A stretch of DNA of 64,000 nt from assembly GCA_947462335.1 (NCBI GenBank), contig OX381708.1, forward strand, positions 38,443,377-38,507,376. Direction: 5' to 3'. Position numbers and translations under genes: made by a program. This stretch comes from Harmothoe impar (taxonomy: Eukaryota; Annelida; Polychaeta; Phyllodocida; Polynoidae). Numbering within the stretch: position 1 is the first letter of the stretch; every line of letters starts with the position of its first letter. This document shows, piece by piece, positions 57,307 through 64,000 of the stretch. Below the pieces are notes generated by a model. That model had not been told where the DNA came from and did no database searches. It saw nothing but the letters and a program-made list of their open reading frames with translations.

Positions 57307-60138
57307 GAGCTCGTCAATGTTGACACCTCTGGGGTCCCTAATGCCCTCACTGAGGCGTAGGGCATCGTTCTGTAGGGTCTGCAGTTTCCTGACCGCCCAC
57401 ACAGGTCCTCCATCGACAACAAACCCACAATAATCCATTATACTGCGGACCATGGTAGTGTAGACCTGCACAGTCGTCTTTGTGTCTGATGCCTTTTTTA
57501 TGCGCTTCAGCTGTTTTAGGCGAGCGCGCACCAGGTTGATTCTCTTTTTGAGATGTTGACCAAAACCCAAGTAGCGGTCAATGGTGACTCCGAGATAGGA
57601 GAACTGGGTCACCACGTCTAAGGGCTGGTCATTCAGGTAGAGGGTAACATTGTCTAGATTGGGCGGAGATCTCTGGGAGTAAGACCACAACACCTGAGTC
57701 TTCGAGGTGTTGATGGTGAGCTTGTTTTTGGTGCACCAGGCTCCGATTCTGGTGAGGTCATCTTGGAGTAGGGCCCTCACTCGCTCGACATTCCTGCCTG
57801 AGACGATCATGGCCAAGTCGTCGGCGTAGAGGAAGTACCTCGAGTTCAGAATTACATCCTTTACATCGTCGATGTAGGCTATGAAGAGGAGCGGACCAAC
57901 CACGGACCCCTGTGGAACCCCTCTGTCCACAGGTAGGCTGGCGCTAGTGATGTCGTTGGCTCTGGTTTGCTGTTTCCTTCCTTGTAGGTAGTATCGGAGC
58001 CACTCAATGAATGCACCTCCCAGGTTAAATGCTTCAAGCTTGTTTAGCAGTATCAGGTGGTCGACCGTGTCAAAAGCCTTCCTCATATCGAGGAAGACCA
58101 CGGCCGACCGCTGACCGTTGTTGCGTGCATTGTACATCTCATGCAGAAGAGCAAAGACAGAGTCCCCAGTGCATCGGTGTGGCATAAAACCAGACTGGTG
58201 AGGGGAGATAATATTTTCTCTGAGGAGGTGGTCCATCAATTGGCGATGAATCACTTTTTCAGCGATCTTGTTACAGATATTCAGGAGGCAGATAGGGCGC
58301 CAGTTGCTGACGTCGGCAGGGGGGCCACTCTTTGGTAGGGGCACAACGGTGCCTGTCTTCCAATCTACCGGGATGCTCTGACAGAGGATTGTGCTGTTGA
58401 TTAGAGCAGGGGTGATACTTGGGATAGCCCTCAGTGCATCCTGTATGACCTGAGATCTTATGTGTTCAATGCTGGAGCTTTTGGATGGTTTGATGGCCGA
58501 CACAATTTTATACAACTGCTCTGGCGTTGCACATTGTAGTTCACTGGGATCGAACCTTAAGACCATGCCGATGTTGTGTACGGCTGGGTCATTACCATTG
58601 GGAATGCCGTCAAAGGCTGCGGCTAGCTCATTACCAATATTGCAGTAGTACGCATTGATGTAGTCTGCTGTCTGGTCTTTGGGTATCTCGGTTCCATGCA
58701 GGTCTTTTAACTTGATTTCTTCAGCTCGTGTCGACCCTTTCCAAAGGGTGTTGATGACCCCCCAGAATCTGCGGGGGTCGTCACGGTATCTGTCAAGGTT
58801 TTCAAGCACAGCCTTGCGTCGATTGTTGGCGAGTTTCTGGTCAATCCTCCTAGTGAGATCAGTGATGAGGGCGATGTAGGGGTTATAGACCCCTCGGCCG
58901 CGGGCTCTCCTAGACTTCTTGTATGCCCTTTTACGCCTCCTGATGTAGGCCAGCACCTCTGGGGTAAATTCTGGACTTGACGCGCCTTTCACTGTTCTTG
59001 TCACAATCGGACATACGTGGTCTAAGTATCGGGTAACTGAGGTGATGATGCGTCGATAGACGATCTCAGGGTCGTCCTGCTCTGACAGGTCTTGAATACC
59101 GTCAGCCCGCAAGTACATTTTCAAGTCATCTTTGTTGTAATTCTTGTAGGATCTTCCAGTGATTACTGTTGTGTGGTGTTTAATCTTTTGCTGCTTCTTG
59201 ATGACAAAGATGGGGCTGTGGTCGCTGATTTTATCGTCCATCAGTCCAAACTGCTTTACATGTTCTGCATTAGTGTAGACATGGTCTAACGTAGAGCAGC
59301 CGTGCAGCGGGTGGCGGTAGGTTGAAGCAGTCCTCAAGTAAGTCAGGCCAGTATCATGCAGGAATGTTGTCATATGGCGGTATTTTGCGGTTCTCTGGGC
59401 TCTGGTGTTGACATTAAGATCGCCCATAATCCATACTTCTCGGTTGCCGACCATGGGAGAGTACATCATATCGGTGAGCTTCTTGTAAGCGCGACGGACA
59501 TTTCCACGAGGGGGTTTGTAAACAGTCAGGATAATCCGCTGTCTCTGTCCTGGATAGGTGGTCAGTATACCCACCACCTCCAGGTCGCGGTTGGCTACGC
59601 AGAGTTCTGGGCATAATACCGTGTGACAGGCGTATTCATATCTAACATATAGGGCTACACCCCCCCCTCTATGCCTTCTGCTGTTCGGGCGGTCAGTTCT
59701 AAACAGGGCCATATTGGGCATGTTGACATGTACAGAGGCGATTGTGTCGTTAAACCAACTTTCTGTGACACCTATGTAGTCTAATCCGTGTGCTAACCTA
59801 GCCAGTTGGCTAATCTTATACTCAAGACTCCTAGCATTCAGAGTCAGGATTTTTAGTCCATTTTCTGATCGCAGATTATCAAAGCTAAGTCTAGCCATTT
59901 TGACTTGTTGATGGACAGGTGCTGCGTGTCGAGTGTGTGGCCTATTGGCCAAAGAGGTGCAATTACTCAGGTACAGAGGTACAGTATGTACGCTGAGTGA
60001 GGCCGGTCGGTGGGAAATTCCCTGTGTCCGGTCTAGGGGGGGGAATGTCGCTACCAGTGGTGTAGCCACAAGTCCCAAGTTGGTGCAGGATAGGTGTATA
60101 AAGCAACATAAGAAGAGTGAGAACATAGGTATCATCAA
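57238..60138 (-). pseudogene. Non-LTR retrotransposon protein, copy 2, 3'-truncated by the array junction
   Basis: 966 aa; identical to copy 1 for about 943 residues except N195Y. It then runs through the junction at 57306 into spacer sequence and ends with 23 unrelated residues. It has the endonuclease and RT core motifs, but lacks the last ~90 residues, the 3' UTR and the (CAA)n tail, so its RNA should not be a normal substrate. Confidence 0.9.
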
Positions 60139-61859
60139 ATCTCAAAACAACAAGCTTAATGCTTAATGCTGTTTATTCCACAGACTTTCGGAGAATGACA
60201 CATACAGGTGCATAGAAAATAGGTGGGCATGTAGCAACAGAATGACACTCCTCAGTACTTGAGGTGTTCTCAGTTTTCAGTGTGTTCCAGAGTGCAGTAA
60301 TTAATAGGCTGAAGTCCCAACAGTGTCAGTGTCACGCTGTAAAGATATATACAGCCGAACCAGTACGATACCGGTTAATAAATTGATCAATCTAAGTGAG
60401 ATTCCCTCTGGTGTTCCTCCATGTCCATCACGCAGTCATCATCACGTAACGACAGCGTAACAGTTACTGTCTTGCTTGTTGGTTGCCTTGTTTACGTTAC
60501 AGAGTATCAAGTAGTAACTCGCAGAAACTTTTTATGTTTTAAATAGCACGGCGTCGAGGCCATTCATCGTATTGATCCGTAGTAGCTTTTAGGATTTTAA
60601 GTCCTAGAGGAACCTGTTAGGAACTACCGAGTTCAGTAACTTTCACATGACATATCACAGGGTCATTTTTGCCTTGTTGGCCTAGATTGTATAGTCATAT
60701 TTGTACAATCATGCATCATTAAAGTGACATGTTAAATCAAGAATGCAACAATGTTTATATAAATATATAGCTGTGAGGTATTGTGGTGAATGCCGATATG
60801 CTGCAGGACGGATGGGTCTGACGTAGGCAAGTGCTATTGATGTAAGGCAGGAGATACTGTAGATCTTACCATACTTGCGTAAAGCCTTACTACCGAGGAC
60901 AGATAAAATAACCCGTCCTCAGGTGGCTGTGACAAGAAAGTGGGTGGGTAAGTAACATAGAGATAGAGTGCTTGATAAAATAACCAACACACTCACATCC
61001 TATCATTAACATACCCAAACCGCCAAGGGCTTGATAAAATAACCAACACCCTGGGCAGCCCTTACCAGTTGGCGCTGTCTTTATGCAGACTACCGGTAAC
61101 CAGCTTGGCACACTTTATATGGGCAGATTGGCTCGGTAGATGCCCCTCTAATAGTGCAAATCTTTAAGACGTGTTTTTGACTTTGTAATATCCATGTGAA
61201 AAAATCATGTGTATCTTACGTAAATAAGTTACATGATGTAGACATCATCATCAATTATATATATGATATATATACACAACGTTATTTAGATGGCCATGGG
61301 TGACATTAATCTCAGCATAATTTTGTTTTTAAAAGAAATCCCTATGTATCGTGTACACAGACAGCATAATTATTTTAAAACTATTTGCACCTATTTTCTC
61401 TGTGTGTGGTACTCCATCAGAAGCAAGTAACATCCAGTCAATCAACAGAATCAAGGGTTTCTTGCCTGAAGACATCACCAATAGTCCTACAGAGACTTAG
61501 CACATTGATCCTAGCAAATTGGCCAAGATGTGATGCCAGCTCATGGTCAGTATTTTGATTTGAATAGTTGTTGTAACCACAGAAAAGGTGTGCTCATACT
61601 AATCTCCTGGTTCTCCCTTAAACAATCATTCTACAGGAACAAAAATGATATATCATACATTGCAGACAAAAGTTGGTCCAATTTCATCTTCTTTAGGAAT
61701 TCATTGTGTTGAATAAATACTCATTCATCGTCAAAGTATTGCCAATGTAGATTGGATTCTATCGATATTGGTTAAGGGAGACATCTTGTGTTAAAAGAGT
61801 GAACCACTTGAAAGGTAAAGTACAGATGTGTTATAGACGTCATAATCTGACCAGATAAG
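60139..61859. other. Second copy of the spacer
   Basis: Looks identical to 55586-57306 by eye. No gene recognised. Confidence 0.7.
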
Positions 61860-64000
61860 GAGCTCGTCAATGTTGACACCTCTGGGGTCCCTAATGCCCT
61901 CACTGAGGCGTAGGGCATCGTTCTGTAGGGTCTGCAGTTTCCTGACCGCCCACACAGGTCCTCCATCGACAACAAACCCACAATAATCCATTATACTGCG
62001 GACCATGGTAGTGTAGACCTGCACAGTCGTCTTTGTGTCTGATGCCTTTTTTATGCGCTTCAGCTGTTTTAGGCGAGCGCGCACCAGGTTGATTCTCTTT
62101 TTGAGATGTTGACCAAAACCCAAGTAGCGGTCAATGGTGACTCCGAGATAGGAGAACTGGGTCACCACGTCTAAGGGCTGGTCATTCAGGTAGAGGGTAA
62201 CATTGTCTAGATTGGGCGGAGATCTCTGGGAGTAAGACCACAACACCTGAGTCTTCGAGGTGTTGATGGTGAGCTTGTTTTTGGTGCACCAGGCTCCGAT
62301 TCTGGTGAGGTCATCTTGGAGTAGGGCCCTCACTCGCTCGACATTCCTGCCTGAGACGATCATGGCCAAGTCGTCGGCGTAGAGGAAGTACCTCGAGTTC
62401 AGAATTACATCCTTTACATCGTCGATGTAGGCTATGAAGAGGAGCGGACCAACCACGGACCCCTGTGGAACCCCTCTGTCCACAGGTAGGCTGGCGCTAG
62501 TGATGTCGTTGGCTCTGGTTTGCTGTTTCCTTCCTTGTAGGTAGTATCGGAGCCACTCAATGAATGCACCTCCCAGGTTAAATGCTTCAAGCTTGTTTAG
62601 CAGTATCAGGTGGTCGACCGTGTCAAAAGCCTTCCTCATATCGAGGAAGACCACGGCCGACCGCTGACCGTTGTTGCGTGCATTGTACATCTCATGCAGA
62701 AGAGCAAAGACAGAGTCCCCAGTGCATCGGTGTGGCATAAAACCAGACTGGTGAGGGGAGATAATATTTTCTCTGAGGAGGTGGTCCATCAATTGGCGAT
62801 GAATCACTTTTTCAGCGATCTTGTTACAGATATTCAGGAGGCAGATAGGGCGCCAGTTGCTGACGTCGGCAGGGGGGCCACTCTTTGGTAGGGGCACAAC
62901 GGTGCCTGTCTTCCAATCTACCGGGATGCTCTGACAGAGGATTGTGCTGTTGATTAGAGCAGGGGTGATACTTGGGATAGCCCTCAGTGCATCCTGTATG
63001 ACCTGAGATCTTATGTGTTCAATGCTGGAGCTTTTGGATGGTTTGATGGCCGACACAATTTTATACAACTGCTCTGGCGTTGCACATTGTAGTTCACTGG
63101 GATCGAACCTTAAGACCATTGATGTAGTCTGCTGTCTGGTCTTTGGGTATCTCGGTTCCATGCAGGTCTTTTAACTTGATTTCTTCAGCTCGTGTCGACC
63201 CTTTCCAAAGGGTGTTGATGACCCCCCAGAATCTGCGGGGGTCGTCACGGTATCTGTCAAGGTTTTCAAGCACAGCCTTGCGTCGATTGTTGGCGAGTTT
63301 CTGGTCAATCCTCCTAGTGAGATCAGTGATGAGGGCGATGTAGGGGTTATAGACCCCTCGGCCGCGGGCTCTCCTAGACTTCTTGTATGCCCTTTTACGC
63401 CTCCTGATGTAGGCCAGCACCTCTGGGGTAAATTCTGGACTTGACGCGCCTTTCACTGTTCTTGTCACAATCGGACATACGTGGTCTAAGTATCGGGTAA
63501 CTGAGGTGATGATGCGTCGATAGACGATCTCAGGGTCGTCCTGCTCTGACAGGTCTTGAATACCGTCAGCCCGCAAGTACATTTTCAAGTCATCTTTGTT
63601 GTAATTCTTGTAGGATCTTCCAGTGATTACTGTTGTGTGGTGTTTAATCTTTTGCTGCTTCTTGATGACAAAGATGGGGCTGTGGTCGCTGATTTTATCG
63701 TCCATCAGTCCAAACTGCTTTACATGTTCTGCATTAGTGTAGACATGGTCTAACGTAGAGCAGCCGTGCAGCGGGTGGCGGTAGGTTGAAGCAGTCCTCA
63801 AGTAAGTCAGGCCAGTATCATGCAGGAATGTTGTCATATGGCGGTATTTTGCGGTTCTCTGGGCTCTGGTGTTGACATTAAGATCGCCCATAATCCATAC
63901 TTCTCGGTTGCCGACCATGGGAGAGTACATCATATCGGTGAGCTTCTTGTAAGCGCGACGGACATTTCCACGAGGGGGTTTGTAAACAGTCAGGATAATC
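61791..64000 (-). pseudogene. Non-LTR retrotransposon protein, copy 3, frameshifted and cut by the window
   Basis: Same junction-truncated 3' end as copy 2. An 89-bp deletion at 63119/63120 (equivalent to 58567-58655 in copy 2) shifts the frame, so the endonuclease part (63120-64000) and the RT part (61791-63119) are no longer one ORF. CAT borders both sides of the lost segment. The 5' end lies beyond the window. Confidence 0.92.

Larger units (their letters stand above)
52754..64000. repeat. Head-to-tail array of a 4,553-bp unit, about 2.5 copies
   Basis: GGAGCTCGTCAATG starts at 52753, 57306 and 61859, exactly 4,553 bp apart. Each unit holds the first ~943 codons of the non-LTR ORF (minus strand) and ~1.7 kb of upstream DNA. 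Between copies I saw only single-base changes (53393 G versus A at 57946 and 62499; 55003 T versus A at 59556) and one 89-bp deletion. The array runs off the window end. Confidence 0.95.

Overview
The window is animal nuclear DNA, most likely from a marine invertebrate. The genes have introns with GT-AG splice sites, there is a cytosolic ribosomal protein gene and a metazoan metal-response transcription factor, and the spaces between exons are packed with transposons. Species and phylum cannot be fixed from the sequence; a mollusc-like, brachiopod-like or lancelet-like genome would fit.

Three host genes are present. At 1-1380 (+) lies the 3' end of an ankyrin-repeat/SOCS-box gene, probably a Cullin-5 ubiquitin ligase substrate receptor. 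At 6880-11198 (-) lies a complete seven-exon gene for ribosomal protein S4 (260 aa). It is head to head, about 240 bp apart, with MTF1 at 11456-35930 (+). MTF1 has eleven coding exons whose phases all agree (647 aa, six C2H2 zinc fingers).

Intron 9 of MTF1 is 13.3 kb long because a 12,725-bp Ty3/gypsy LTR retrotransposon (21934-34658) sits in it in antisense. The element looks very young: its two 415-bp LTRs appear identical, it has a 4-bp CGGG target duplication, a primer site matching tRNA-His, and intact gag and pol. Downstream of pol is an unusual third ORF of 1,085 aa, where an env gene might be expected. It has no envelope features but carries two zinc-finger-like Cys/His clusters, a proline-rich stretch and a coiled coil. 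This is the best candidate for something undescribed.

From 36 to 52 kb there is no host gene that I can recognise. The region holds layered mobile DNA: two decayed gypsy copies, one on each strand; MITEs of several families; tRNA-derived SINE-like units; and minisatellites. One gypsy reverse-transcriptase reading frame is split by about 5 kb of repeats. A pogo-like MITE in that insert carries its own 72-bp minisatellite.

From 52.75 kb to the window end, a 4,553-bp unit is repeated head to tail about 2.5 times. Each unit holds most of an APE-endonuclease/reverse-transcriptase non-LTR retrotransposon plus about 1.7 kb of flank. Only the first copy keeps the true 3' end. The third carries an 89-bp frameshifting deletion.
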